Positions 47,801 through 60,740 of a stretch of DNA of 64,000 bases are shown here, one piece after another. The DNA comes from Buddleja alternifolia (lineage: Eukaryota; Streptophyta; Magnoliopsida; Lamiales; Scrophulariaceae). Where the stretch lies: positions 28,157,022-28,221,021 of the forward strand of contig CM033399.1 of assembly GCA_019426215.1 (NCBI GenBank). The letters run 5' to 3'. The translations under genes and the position numbers were made by a program. The notes under the pieces are model-generated. The model saw only the letters and a list, made by a program, of their open reading frames with translations. It was not told where the DNA came from and searched no databases. The stretch's first letter is position 1, and each line of letters starts with the position of its first letter.

Positions 47801-50081
47801 AGTGCAAGGAGAGGGTATGCAATTTCATTTCCTAGTTTATATGATATTTTATCGATCTTCCTTTCAAACATCAATAGAAGCAGATTCTCTTCAAGAAAAG
47901 CTGGTGGAAGATTTTATTTTGCATTCCACCTTACATAAGAAGCTTCTGCAGGTTCTTCAAATTAACCTTGAAGCGCCTACACCATCATTGGGAGGTCCAG
48001 AGCCTTTAATGCACCGTATGGTCAAGTACCTCGCTCTTGCCTCTTCCATGAATAAAGATGGAAAAGCTAACACATCAGGCCCTGTGTATGTTCAACCAAT
48101 TATCTTAAAACTTCTGGTTATTTGGTTCTTTGATTGTCCAAGTGCTGTTCAGTGCTTTCTCGATTCACGCCCCCATCTCACATATCTGCTCGAGTTAATT
48201 ACTAATCAAACTGCAACAGTATGTGTAAAGGGATTGGCTGCTATGCTCCTTGGAGAGTGTGTAATTTATAATAAAACAACTGACAGTGGAAAGAGCGCTT
48301 TTAGTGTTGTTGATGCAATAAGTCAAAAAATAGGACTCACATCATACTTTCTGAAGTTTGATGAAATGCAGAAAAGCTTGCTTTTTACATCTGCAAAGCC
48401 AGCTCTTGCCCGTAAACCATTGACTCGATCTATTGGTGCTAGCATGTCTGATATTGAAGATGGTGACGAAAATGAAACTACTGATCATAAAAACGAGGAT
48501 CATCCTATGCTTGTTATGGTGCTTGATTCTCAGTTTGTTCTCTTAGTAAAAGGGTTAGAGTCAAATATTAGAGAACAAATTGTAGAAATTTATAGTCAGC
48601 CAAAAAGCGAGGTTGCAGTGGTCCCGGCAGAACTAGAGCAGGTTAGTGGAGAAAACGATAAGGAGTACATCATACGGCTGAGAAGATTTATGGAGAAGCA
48701 ATGTTTTGAGATACAGGTATTTTTTTTATAAATTAGTTGTAGCTTTTATGCATATTTATTTTTTGTTGCAAATACTGACTTTTTTAGTATTTTTTGTTGC
48801 AAATACTGACTTTTTTAGTATTTTTTGTTGCAAATACTGACTTTTTTAGTATTTTTACTTTCACCTCGTGGTCTATATTTGAAAAAAGTATTTTGAGTTC
48901 TTTCATCTCAACCTCATATACTTATGGACCTCGGGCTTCCAGGAAGGTCAAAGTTGGCAAAGGAAAGGTTTTTAAGCAAGATCTTCTGTGTCATATTTTT
49001 GTTTTCCTTAACATATTAGATGTTTACCACCTTTGATGAATATATTCACTCCTGTGCACCCTTTTAAAGACATTTTTCATTGCAGTGAGCATGCTATTAA
49101 TACCCTTTGCTCCTAGCTTTTTAAATTTTAGAAGACTTCTCTAGAAATTGATCTTATCATTACTATCCCGTGATACATGAAATTGGTTTCATCTTGTGTA
49201 TGTGTTTGTTCTTTTTCTTTTTCCTTTTCTTCTTTTTTTCTTGTTCTTAGGAATAATTACTGCACATATCCTCACTTACGAGCTACTTGAGGTTTTGAAA
49301 ATTACCAACACAGCCCTCCCCTTCAGATCCTGGCAACTAGAAAAATAGGGGGTAAAATTGTAATCTGTTTTTACTGGCAGGGTGAAATTGTAATGTTTTT
49401 ATTGATAGGGGAAGTTATGGTAATTTCACAAATGATTCTTGTAATTACTGTCTCGGTCTAACGCATGGGTATCTATGTAATTTACCTTTTTTCATATTTT
49501 GATTCTTTGATTCTCTCTCCTTTTACAAGGACCTTCTGAGTCGGAATGCGACACTCGCCGAGGACCTGGCAAAGACAGGTGGCAACGGTTCATCCCAACT
49601 CGAACATAGATCCAGCAGCGGTTCAGAAAGAGTTCTAATCGAAACTCTCCGCAGAGATCTTCATGAGGCTTCCCAACGACTAGAAACCCTAAAAGCAGAG
49701 AAATCAAGAATCGAAGCGGAGGCTTCAAACCACCAAAACTTAGCCAATAAAGTGGAATCTGATCTTAGAAGCTTGTCTGATGCGTACAATAGCCTCGAAC
49801 AGGCCAACTTTCAGCTAGAACGTGAAGTGAAAGCCTTAAAGAGTGGCGGAGCTGTGCCTATCCCTGACATAGAAGCAATAAAGGAAGAAGCAAGGGAAGA
49901 AGCTCAAAGGGATAGTGAAGCTGAACTGAACGATTTGCTTGTTTGTCTTGGGCAAGAGCAGAGCAAAGTAGAGAGGCTTAGTGCAAGGCTAATTGAATTG
50001 AAGGAGGATGTGGATAAATTATTGGATGGCATTGGAGATGATACGGGACTTCCGGAAGATGATGAGGATGAAGAAGATTGA
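41888..50081 (+). CDS. GC6: Golgin candidate 6 (p115/Uso1-type vesicle tether, MAG4)
   Basis: Golgi tether that captures ER-derived vesicles; loss in Arabidopsis (MAG4) impairs storage-protein export. Exons: 41888-41911, 42220-42272, 43104-43231, 43324-43376, 44129-44275, 44358-44431, 44508-44577, 44660-44713, 44836-44931, 45392-45442, 45541-45627, 45744-45857, 45990-46061, 46651-46836, 47098-47201, 47286-47334, 47749-47814, 47952-48716, 49530-50081. All introns are GT-AG and phases close, giving 914 aa, the same length as Arabidopsis GC6. Residues 1 to about 620 form the armadillo-like p115 head (VERLLDRISNG, SEEDFYVRYYTLQLL, PRGITSLMDMLMDREV). About 735-890 is coiled coil (LRSLSDAYNSLEQANFQLE, DLLVCLGQEQSKVE). 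The tail is acidic (EDDEDEED). Exon 1 codes only MDFVSKYQ and was chosen by family match (MDLASRYK). It looks fully intact. Confidence 0.95.
48757..48850. repeat. 31-bp minisatellite, three copies, in GC6 intron 18
   Basis: TTTTTTGTTGCAAATACTGAC followed by TTTTTTAGTA (first 20 bases given) is repeated three times almost without change. It lies 40 bp after the donor site of intron 18. The same intron has a MITE-like stretch around 49255-49490 (AATTACTGCACATATCCTC, with GTAATTTAC-type words at the other end). Confidence 0.85.
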
Positions 50082-50990
50082 GCTCTCTTTTGTTGAAGGT
50101 CCCGTCCTTTTCTTTTTAACTCTTTTACCCGTTTATTATTAGTAGTTGTATCTTTTTTTCGTTTTGTACATTTTGTCGGTAACTGTGCAGTGGTTCTCAT
50201 TGTCTCGTCTTGCTGAAATTTCAGAATGAACTTGGATTTGTCTTGTTATCGTCGAGTGGAATCGATGTTTATTTAACACATTTTACAACTTTGCATCATG
50301 TGAAAAATGCTGAATTAGCATGTTTCAATATTTAAAAGGGGAGATATTATTAGTGGAATCAATATATTGCAATAGAGTGATATGCTTATAGCTAACACTC
50401 ATTTTCTGGTTAGAGATTTGATGTTCATTTCCTGTAAATTAGGAATAATAGAGGAATTTACTATGTTTCTACTTATTCCTCTTCCTCGATGTCCATTGGG
50501 CTCGAGTTGTCTTATGAGTTTGATTTTTTATGAAAATTGTAGCCAGAAAGTAGATAATGCCAAAGTGCTGGACTTTGTAGAGAGCTTAAAGAACTGGGTA
50601 CATGAACATGGCCCAATTGTGCTCGAGTTTGAAAATTACTTTGGACTTAATTTAATTGTTTAACGAATCAAACTTCAACGAGCATGACATAGCTCAAATA
50701 ATTTGATCATATTATACACATTTTATCGTTCTTTAAATAGTCGAATTAAATTCAAACAGGACATCATATCTTGCCAAACAAGAAAAGATATTCAAACCTA
50801 ATTCGTCTATTTAATAAATCGGTCTTAAATAAACTTCAAGCAATTCATTTCGTATCGAGTGTTTTGGAGTTTGATTTGTTTTTCTAGAAGCACAGACAAC
50901 TGAGCGTCAGAATTTTGATAGTGGGATAATTAATGAAATATTTAAATTTGACAATTTGATATTAGTTCTAGTATACAGAAATTTCTCGAG
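50082..50990. other. 3' flank of GC6
   Basis: 3' UTR and intergenic DNA. A 93-codon plus frame at 50382-50663 has no motif I recognise. Positions 50690-50880 belong to the diverged GTTTGA/TCGA-rich dispersed repeat also seen near 17.7, 51.9 and 58.6 kb. Confidence 0.5.
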
Positions 50991-50994
50991 TATT

Positions 50995-51128
50995 GCATAT
51001 GATTCGGGACGTTCTAGCCCAGCTCGACCGTTGGATCCCCAACTAGGGGGGGATCATTTAGCAATTTAACCCCCTCCCCTAGTTGGGGATCCAACGACTG
51101 AGATTGGGCCGAGACCAATTCCATATGA
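50995..51128. repeat. Foldback hairpin, about 55-bp arms
   Basis: GTTGGATCCCCAACTAGGGG on the left faces its near-exact inverse CCCCTAGTTGGGGATCCAAC on the right. The similarity extends outward to CATATG on both sides, with a loop of about 20 bases. No target duplication is clear. It is probably a small MITE; a small-RNA precursor is possible. Confidence 0.75.
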
Positions 51129-52199
51129 TTCTCATCTCATGATGACACTCAAATTTAAAAACAATGGTGACGATGAACTATTTCCCGTGGATTAAGTAAT
51201 TCAACTAACAGTAGTGCTAATCTGATAGACACCTGTCAGATTAGTTACTTACAGCCGGTGCTTCAATTAAAACAAGATCTTATCAATTTTACAAACCAAT
51301 AATTTAAATTTATTTCTATCCTACAAAACCATGTCAATTACGGCAAAACATTTGTTGACTATTTGACTTGTCTACGTTTCCTTACTTTTTCCTTTTGTTT
51401 TTGTTGTGTGGGGTCAATTATTTATAAAAAAAAAATTGTGGGGGTCAAATATTTGCAATATTCTTTTTATTTTATTTTGTGGGTCAATATTTATAATTTC
51501 TTTTTCTTTTTTGGGTACACGAAAATGTATTTGACCGAAGTCTATTTTATTAATCACAATGAAATAAACTTATTTGTGGTAAACCTGAGAATATTTTCTG
51601 AAGTTACAAGTAATAATCACTTTTTAAACTTGTTTGAAAAAGTATATTACAGTTTGGTCTTTCTAATCTGAAAACAATCACTACAAAATATTTATTATCT
51701 AAACATAAAGCTAACTGCAAAATAAAAACATTTAAAACTATTTTGGCTAGAAAAAAGAAATGAGAAAAATGATGTTAGGAACTGGCATGTGATGGAAATA
51801 CGAAAGTCTAGAGATTTTATTATACATGTAATAATTATTGTTGAAAGATAGATATTCAATCAGGATTTATTGCCAAACTCCTTTGAGTTTGGTTTGTTAA
51901 CATAAAATACTAGTTCGAACACCTATTTATTTTATAAGTTTTGAAACTTAAATTTAGCTCGTCTTGATTAGTTAAATATAATAATATGTGCAAAAAAGCA
52001 AAATGGTCGAGCTCGACTTCTATTTGACTTAATTAAATTGTGTTCGAATTTGATTCAGTTGACAATGAAATCAAACTCAACATAAATTCTGAAGGTTGAT
52101 AAGAATTCAAGTAAGTTTGAACAATACCTTGTTCAACTCTTCTCGTTAATTTGGTTAGTCCATCAAGGATATAAAAATTACAATGGAGTGAATAATCTT
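51129..52199. other. AT-rich intergenic DNA
   Basis: No gene. 51870-52140 is a diverged copy of the dispersed GAGCTCGA/TTTGA-rich repeat. Confidence 0.5.
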
Positions 52200-52700
52200 A
52201 GATTTTGTTAGTTAAAACTCGTATTATAACCATATAGTATACGCTCATATGTATAATTGAAAAATATTTGTGTTGCCCATATGCATTCTGAACATAACGA
52301 ATAATACTCGAACTTTTGAGTTTGAACAGTTTAGTAAATGTATTTTATGTATCATGTATTATACTTGACGAATTATACTCTCTTTTTGGCCAAAAGATAT
52401 TTTTATTTAAAAATTGAATATTAAATTAAAATTATTTATTGAATATTATATGGTTAAAAAACACAAATATTAATAATTTATCAAAATATTAATTATTGTT
52501 AACCGATGACTCATATAATTTATTTTTTTCATAATATAAAAAGAAGTACAAGATATATACCTTACAAAATAATGTAAAATAAATAGTATTTTTACACCTT
52601 AATAATTTATTTTTATTTGTGTTTTACCCGTATAAATACTAATTAGTTTATTTCCCATTTTCATATTTTTAAGTCGATTATTTCTCCATAACTTTCATTT
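52200..52700 (+). repeat. Dispersed repeat, copy A
   Basis: Matches 54440-54960 in the same orientation over about 500 bp. Shared words: TATGCATTCTGAAC, AATAATACTCG, TTATCAAAATATTAATTATTG. Strongly diverged and non-coding, of unknown class. Confidence 0.75.
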
Positions 52701-52976
52701 AAAGGACTAAAGTATGTATAGAATTTTAGATTATCTACGGAGAGATTAAGAAATACAAAAGTATTGCGTGGGCTAATTATTAAAAGAATTAAACACTAGG
52801 CAACTTGCACAGTAAGTTGCCGGTTTGCTCCAGCCAAAATTTGTGGCTGGTGAAGGTCCGTAAGATTTGAAATCGTACGGGACTGTCATATATGCTTTTT
52901 CCTTCAACTAAACACCCAAATAAAAACATATGGACATGAAATCATTTTGGTGGGTTGATAAGTTTATATTTTCTAT

Positions 52977-53224
52977 GGAATATTACACATAGACCTCCTA
53001 ATTTATTGTGTAATTACCATAATTTTCCCTCATTTAATGAAAAGTAGCAATACACTTCTCACATTTCTTACAATTACACCCCTGTGTACTTATAAATCTG
53101 TACAATTTTACCCATATAAATCATACAAATAGATCCATTTAGGGGGTGTGTTGGTAATTTCCAATAACATAAGATAGATTTTGCTAATTATAAAATAAGT
53201 TAAGGGTCTTTGTGTAATTTTCCC
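52977..53224. mobile_element. Possible MITE
   Basis: About 248 bp with inverted ends GGAATATTACACATAGACC and, inverted, GGGAAAATTACACAAAGACC. The flanks TATTTTCTA and TATTTTATA resemble a 9-bp duplication with one mismatch. No coding capacity. Confidence 0.6.
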
Positions 53225-54250
53225 TATTTTATATGATATACCCCCTCAACTTACTTGGTTTTGATCAGTTTATCTCACATTATGTTTCGATAGTTATTTT
53301 CTATATGTGTGACAATAAAACCTGAAAGGGACGAAATGTGGCCAAAGAAGTTGAAGAGAAGCGCGAAAAACCATTCGATGCACAGCTGCCATTTAATCAC
53401 TTGATCGAAACAGGCATACACCCAAGTTAGTTGTAAACCATTGGATGATATATGATGATATCATCATTTCACTTTATGACATCATCATATAGAGATCAAA
53501 TGGTTCACATACACAGTTGGGTGGTACCAAAATAGGTGACATGAAACAAACCAAGACACTTGATCCCAGTCACCCTTCAAACAACACTTAGAGGTGGACG
53601 GTCATCGTCAACGACTCAGCGTCCTGAATATAGAAAGGCTGGTTTAGGTTATTTTTGAATTAGACACTTTGAGAAATCAACCTAAAACACTTGTATTCAT
53701 CCTTGTAGGGACACAAGCAATAATTCATCTTTTGTAATAAGGACTTTTGATTTGTCTTTTAGATTATAATTATCATGTCTTATTAAATGTTTGTTGATTT
53801 TTTTCACGATTATAAACTAAATTCATCTAGACCAAGATTATGTGAAATCAAGATTATAAATTATGATTTATACTTTCTAATTTTCCGTATTATTTTTTAT
53901 TCTTGTTGCGTGACATTGATCTCTATGTTTGTTAATGATTAGCCACCATAAGTTGTGAATTATGATTTAAGGCTTAGTATTGACTCCAAAAGGATATATA
54001 TTAAAGAAGACGTAATATATCCAACATCATAAAGTTGAATTGGGTAAAAGTACAATCAATTTTGTTGCCGCGCTTTTTGAGATAAGGAGTCCCACAAAGC
54101 AGGTTTTTCGTAAGCAAATAATTTCATAAACAGTACCAAGGCATCTTTGTTAGTTGAATTCTCATATAGAAATTCGAGGAGTTATTAATGTTACCGACAC
54201 ATTTTTATTGTTTATTTTTTGCTAAGAAATGGAACCGACACATTAGAAAA
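53225..54250. other. Intergenic DNA
   Basis: A local inverted pair lies at about 53440-53490 (GATATGATGATATCATCATTTC and its inverse). Nothing else is recognised. Confidence 0.5.
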
Positions 54251-54418
54251 GGAGAAAAATTTATGGTGGATCGAGAGCATTAATCCCGATCCATTATCCA
54301 TATAAGTGATGGGGTGGTTTTCATCACCCACCACCCGGTGAAAACCACCCCACCACTTGTAAATATGTGATGGATAATGAACCGAGGGCAATGCTCTCGA
54401 TCCACCATAAAATTATCC
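54251..54418. mobile_element. Small foldback/MITE
   Basis: 168 bp. TTTATGGTGGATCGAGAGCA faces its inverse TGCTCTCGATCCACCATAAA. Nested inside, GGGGTGGTTTTCA faces TGAAAACCACCCC. No target duplication is clear. Confidence 0.7.
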
Positions 54419-54439
54419 AAAAAAATGCATCATAATATG

Positions 54440-54960
54440 AACCACTTTTAGTAAAAAATCGTATTATACCCATATAATTCACTTACGTATGTATAATTAA
54501 AAGATACTTCCGTTTCCCGTATGCATTCTGAACGTAATGAATAATACTCGTACTTTTGAGTTGAACAGTTTAGTATACGTACTTTACGTATCCCGTAAAA
54601 TACTCAACGAATAATACTCTAATTTTGGCAAAATAATATTTTTTTTAATTTAAAACTTAAAAAATACTATTCATTTTTATAAATACTAATTGAGTATTAT
54701 ACAATTAAAAACTCTGAGCGTTAATAATTTATCAAAATATTAATTATTGTCAATTAATAACTCATATAAAATATTATTTATATAAATTGAAAGCAAGTAC
54801 AAACAATAAATCTTACAAATTTATATAAAACTAACTCGTATTTTTACTCCCGAATAATTAATTTATATCCATATTATACTCGTACATCTACGAATCCGTT
54901 TATTTCCCGTTCCCGTACTTTTTAGCTAAATTTTTCACCGTAACTTTCAATAAAATTTCA
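54440..54960 (+). repeat. Dispersed repeat, copy B
   Basis: Direct, diverged partner of 52200-52700, with the same order of shared words. Richer in CpG (TACGTA) than copy A, which has TA/CA at many of these places. Confidence 0.75.
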
Positions 54961-56425
54961 TAATATACACGTACGTATTAAATAACAAACTTTTCATGTC
55001 CCGTATTTTACTAACTATGATATGAACAACCTAATAATGTGTGATTCTTAACCACTCCCGAGACCTGAGCTCCCGGGATGATCTACACCGGTATGATTGG
55101 TCATTCTTGTGTTATTTGAGAACTGTGAATTATAAAACTAATTCAGTTGAACCATGACCTAAGTCGCCTCACTTCCATTGATTTCTTGGATGTCTTTAAC
55201 CTCATTTTATCAGTTAGTTAGTTAGTTAATAATTCAATTTTAGAATAAATCATAGGTTTCACGGTTTGATTAATTTAACTCAGAATTAAGTAATAGATTA
55301 GTTTAATTGTTTGAACATAATAATCCCTAAGGTCACCGAACTTAAATCCGCTATAAACTTACACGATCCAGTATACTTTCTAATATTTTGCAAGTCATGG
55401 ATGATTCAATTTAACTAAAAGACGTGGACATGAAATAATTTCAATCAATAGCACAGATCACGGGAACATGTCAAGTGACCAATAAACCAAAATCTGACCT
55501 TCCACACTCATCTAGGGTCCCCCCACAGCCTCATTTTGGCATACACATTTTGAGTCACTCAATCATAATTGTTTCCAACAGAAAAAATCAAATACGGATA
55601 CTTCAAAAAGTCTCGATACAGACAGCGTATAGGAGCAGTATAAATACAGCCCAAAACAAATGGTAGATTACCAAACCAAAAGTATCCGACCACTTCTGTT
55701 TGATCCATAAAACGTTTGACCTCTGTGGGTCCCGTTGTGGGGCGGGGAGGACAAAGTGCATAAATGCTCATTACACATTTACAAGTAAACGAGCAGATGC
55801 AAAAACAATAGTATTTCTTGAGTAATTCTATGTCAAATCGAATCCAATGGTTCGAAATTGTATATTTTTGTGTCTATCTAATGTGTGTAGGGTCCACACG
55901 ATACACAAAAATAAACACTATGACAATTGGATTGAATCCAATATAGATTTTTCCAACATTTCCCAACCAAGTAGATATGTAAATAAATAAATGTACAAAA
56001 AGGGTTTCTGCAATTAAAATATAATTCCTCGTGTTTAAAACCGTGTTTTGCTGCACACGTAATGCTAATACATCCTTAATTTCTAAGCTAACTCCAACAA
56101 GAATCTTACTTCATCCTCACTTCTATTAGATTCTTAATTTAGAATAGATATATATATATATATATGTGTGTGTGTATACTGTTGCAAGTGCAAATGAAAT
56201 CAAAATTTTTGGGCTTCATATTACTAAATGGTGGAGAACTAAAAGCCTCAATTAAATACAAAACTAAGACTAATTTAAGTTGGTTTTCAGCGTAACCAAC
56301 AACTCTAATGCCAGTGAACTTAAAAGAACACTGTTCCAAGAAATTAGAGCTCGTGAATATAATAAATGAAGGAATTACAGCAAAGCAAATAAGATTAAGA
56401 GATTAATAGCGCATTAAAATTAATA
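54961..56425. other. Intergenic DNA
   Basis: No gene or clear repeat. TA/TG run at about 56150-56175. It probably includes the 3' UTR of the minus-strand gene that ends at 56426. Confidence 0.5.
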
Positions 56426-59400
56426 TTATACTTCACTGATCTCACCTTCCTTGCATAAACCCACATCTATAACCAAGCTCTTCTTTTTCGAGCTTATCAC
56501 CCGGCAACAATTTCTTCGTGGAGACTGCTCACAAACAAACTCAATATTAATTATCAACTTAAATGAATTATATGCATCAACATAAGTGAAAAAATAAATA
56601 ATATAAAAAAAGCCTAATCTTATGCTATTTGCTACAGCTGAATCTTATTATTACTCAGCTGTCAAACCTAACTCTTTGTAAATGTCCTTTTGTGTCGGTG
56701 TCGGTGTGAGAGTTTTTGTCAATGAAACTTTGAACTTTGATGGCTTATTTTCTAAGTATAAGTTAAATTTTAGTAGTCCTTGCACATAGGCATAGGTTTG
56801 TACTATTAAAGAATCTTATGTGGAACCAATTATTGGAATGAGATTTCGAGTTTATAAATAAAATCCCATTTCAAACTTGTGGTTGTGCTGTTACAGACCG
56901 ACAGAATTTTAGAACAAATTGTAAAAGTGCCAAAAAAACCTGAAGTTGATTGAAAAAAAATACTACTTATTTTCACCTTTAAAATTAAAAAAAAAAAAAA
57001 AAAAAGTGAAATCAAACAACAAAAAACAACTTAAACCCAACAAAATACTTAAAAAGTGTGTTTTTTTTTTTTTCAGTTTTTGCTCCTTTCCGAAGAATTA
57101 TAAGACAACATTTTTTAAAAATGGAACTGTTTCCCTAAAATGAAAACACCCTAAAACTCCACTACAGATGAAACTCCAAATTGAAACAGAAGATGCCGAC
57201 TCATTTTGCAATGGAGGGAATATAACATTTATGCATAGGTGGAGTTTGATAACAATGTAGAACTACAAAAAAGATGAAAGTTTTGCTTACCCTATCCCAT
57301 AGATGTGGATCAGGCTTCTTGTATACTTCCACTCTATCAACTTCAGAAGGGTCAGCCATCTTCCATCTGCATGCCGGCTGAGGAAGACGGTGGTGAGTGT
57401 ACTCGCTCACCGTGTTATTAGTGCCCGACTCCATTCTCGCCCTCGACAAATAGAAAACGAAAGGCTTCTGACACGGGTTTCTCGCGACGGGCCTCGTGTT
57501 GAAAGCATATGCCTTATAATCGGCTCTTCTATACCAATTCAAAAAAGTTCTAGAAGGCATCTCAATCTCACGAGGCGACAAAACCCCACGAAATATTTGA
57601 ATGGCAAAACCCCAAGAAACCGACACGGTCCAACCGTTTGCCTTGTCATAGCAAATGGATTGCTGCATTAGACCAGCTGAGTCGAGCTCCATAGGAATTT
57701 TAAGACGTTTTAGAGCTTGTACTTGAGTGACATTGGGGAATATCGGTTCCACCACATCAAGGTGGTGCAAAGTAACAAACGGTGCGACGGGGTGGGCGGC
57801 GAGGAGTCCAAATAAGTTCCCATAAACATCATACTGAATTTCCATCCACCAAAATACACAAGAGTCAGAATTCAATCTACCATTTTTCAAAACTATGACT
57901 GAAAAAATTGCACCAAGACCAAACTATAACACCAACCACAATCCACCACCTCATTTTCCACAATACATTTGTCAAATAAATAATGTTTTATAGTTAAGGC
58001 TTGTGGGTTAGGCAGGGTAATAATACAACATAGTTTATGTTATAACAAGCAAAGCTTGACCAACACCTGGCTCAACAAATCAATACCACAATTTAATAAC
58101 GTGGGACCAAATATCATTTGAGTCCAACTACACCTCCTTGGAGTCTTCTTTTTTTTTTTCCAGCAACTAAGTTAAAATGTCTACCAATTTAGAACCCCAA
58201 CACATGGAAACAAGTGAGCTATGGCCTAGTATTTAGATTCAGACTACTAAACTTCATAATTGTCAAATTAAAATTTGAAGAATTACAATCAGAAAAGGCC
58301 ATTCCAAGAATACACATTTTTCTTCAAGTTTTATAGCACAATAACTTCAACTCAGAATTAACTAGCAAAATATACACGCTCCCTTGAACAGAGACTCAAA
58401 CAGGGCATAAACTGAAACAGGGCAAATTCCATAGTCTTGTTAGCTAAGGAAAGATTGGATCAACAAATTTTACAATGTAAAATAAATTTATAAATACATT
58501 GAATAGATCTAAGTATTTAAAAAACTTAAGCCCGTAAAAAATCCACGCACTCTTTGGCAATGCACGTAGGGTTGTAAACTAGTCGAGTCAAACAAGTTGT
58601 TGTTCAAGCTTGTTTGTTTGAATTATTATCTAGATTCAGAACTTGTGTTTGAGCTTGGTTTGATCGCTAATCGAGCCGAACACGATTTCTCCACAAATTT
58701 CTTTAAAAAGTCTACAAATTCTTGCACCATCTCAATCCAAAAACCCTCAATAAAGCTAAAAGAAAGAACATAGCAAGAACTCCAAAACCAAAAGCACATC
58801 ACAAAGGATAAAGAATGCAAAACTCAAAAACTGACCTGATGAAAACCGAGTTCTTTAGTGAGTGGAACACCGAGTTCAGCCATACAAGCCTGCATCCTAT
58901 CATCAGAGCCGTACAATCCAGGGTACCTCTGTATACACCTATCCTGTATCTTCTCAAGCGCCTTAGCCAAAGGGTAGCTTATTGCAAAACCCCCACCCCC
59001 ATAAGCCATACCATAAGAGAAATATATGTTCTGCAAATGGCTCTCACTCAAGCTCCCAATGTAATAGTACTGGTTATGATCATACTTATTCAATATCCTC
59101 ACCAAATTATCCGTCACGAACACCGTATCGTCATCCCCCATCACGAACCAACGCACATTGTCCATCCCCCCCAGCCTCAGCGTCTCCGAAACGATCCGAG
59201 AGATTCGGATAGCGGACCGGTGCCCCTGCTTGTTCTTGTAAGCGAACCGCGACGTGTCGCCGGAGATTCTCAGCTCCGGCAGGCTCCGGCTCTCGTTCCT
59301 GAATGTCTTGACGCGGCTGTCGAGCCACACGATGCCCCGCATTTTCTTCTCCGGCCGCCACCATAGCTTTATGTACTCTTTCCTTTTAGCCCATAGCTTC

Positions 59401-59735
59401 GCGGATGCTCCGATGCCGAAAACGACGTGCTCCAGCGTCGTTTTGTTGGGTTCTTCGTCTGTCAATTGGGGTCTCGTTGTGGAATTTTGGGGGTCCACGA
59501 GATGAAGGGATTTGTGACGATTTGTGAATATATCTTCGTCGCAAGATGTGTGTGAAGATGAGAGTAGCTTGAGTGTGTACACAACGTAAGTAGCGGAGAC
59601 GAATAGAATTAGCCATACCATTAGCTTTGGTAGGGCTTTGTTAGACGACGTCGTTACCGCCGCCATGGGAGCACCTGAAGGATTCCTCATCGAATCCCAG
59701 ATGAATTTTTCTGGGTTATTTTGAGCAGCTTTCAT
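56426..59735 (-). CDS. GT31-family glycosyltransferase (DUF604 / beta-1,3-galactosyltransferase-like)
   Basis: Predicted type II membrane glycosyltransferase of the Golgi; substrate unknown. Exons on the minus strand: 59735-58836 (300 codons), 57833-57291 (181) and 56524-56426 (33 with stop), all GT-AG, phase 0, total 513 aa. One membrane span lies at about 38-58 (VWLILFVSATYVVYTL) after a short cytosolic tail. The catalytic part starts at LEHVVFGIGASAKLWAKR. WLDSRV lies near 137-142, the DxD-type metal/donor motif in VRWFVMGDDDTVFV (DDD 201-203), and the acceptor-loop signature YGGGGFAISYPLA further on. Exon 2 carries HHLDVVEPIFP, WGFAIQIFRG, CRWKMADP and VYKKPDPHLWDR. Exon 3 reads SPRRNCCRV...CKEGEISEV, matching family C-termini. 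ATG 59735 opens the frame. It seems intact. Confidence 0.93.
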
Positions 59736-60390
59736 TTTTTTTTCTACTTTACCAAAAACCCAGATTCAAAAAACAGTAATTAAATTAAATCGCAACAAAA
59801 ATGGAGGAAAAAAACACAGATCTGAGTTAGAGGAGAGAGGGTGTGTGGGATTTAATTTAGAGAAAAATGAATGCAGAGACGGAAAAGGGGAAAGGAAGGA
59901 GAGCATGCAGAGGTGCCAGGTTGCACACTCCCCCTATACAGACCTCTGCCAATACGCCACTGTTTTACATGTATCTATATATGTGCGTGTGTGTGTGTAT
60001 ATATATATATTTTTGGCACCAAATTCGATGTCTGTGCTGCGTATGCGCTTCTCTCTGATTAATTTAATCGGTTTTTATGTAGATGTAGATACAGAAATGT
60101 TTTGTATGTATAGCCGTGTAGGTGGGGGTGGGGGTGGGGATGGAGATCTATTTGTGTTGTGGAGACACTTGAAAATTTTCTGGTGGTGGGGTGGGGGAGG
60201 GTGGGGTGGTGATTCCTTTGTAGATAGATAGCTACAGATATGTATATAGAGATATGGAAGACAACACAAAAGAGCACGAGTACTGTAGGCAACCTGCGTC
60301 GGTTCATATGACTTTTTTAATAATAATTTATCGAAAATTCTAGTCTTGCGCCCTCGATTTGGTCAAACTTAAATTTTTTTCACAAAATGA
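59736..60390 (-). other. Upstream region of the GT31 gene
   Basis: Presumed 5' leader and promoter. It has GT/TA runs at about 59985-60010 and G-rich GGTGGGG blocks at about 60121-60140 and 60182-60210. The two overlapping plus frames here are products of low complexity. Confidence 0.5.
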
Positions 60391-60740
60391 ATAACGACTT
60401 ACTTAACAAATATAATTAACTTATTTTGTGAAATACAATTGGGTTCAATCGTACCGAAAGTCGATTAAAATTTTAGTTAATTAATGTGATATTGAATTTT
60501 AGGTTACCAATATTGAATAAATTTCTTGTTCTTTTTTTATTTTCAATATTTTCTCCAACAATTTCATAACGACTTACTTAACAAATATAATTAACTTCTT
60601 TTGCGAAATACAATTGGGTTCAATCGTACCGAAAGCCGACTAAAATTTTAGTTGATTAATATGCTATTGAATTTTAGGTTACCAATATTGCATAAATTTC
60701 TTGTTTTTTTTTTTTCAATATTTTCTCGAACAATTTCATA
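60391..60740. repeat. 175-bp tandem duplication
   Basis: ATAACGACTTACTTAAC at 60391 recurs at 60566. Both copies run through CAATTGGGTTCAATCGTACC to TCTTG plus a T-run, with few differences. Non-coding. Confidence 0.88.

Noticed and set aside
50382..50663. 93-codon plus-strand frame downstream of GC6
   Set aside because: No recognisable domain, no splice context, and its end overlaps a dispersed repeat-like stretch.
58815..59366. 183-codon plus-strand frame and other frames overlapping the GT31 exon 1
   Set aside because: Antisense shadow of a clearly conserved minus-strand exon; no motif of its own.
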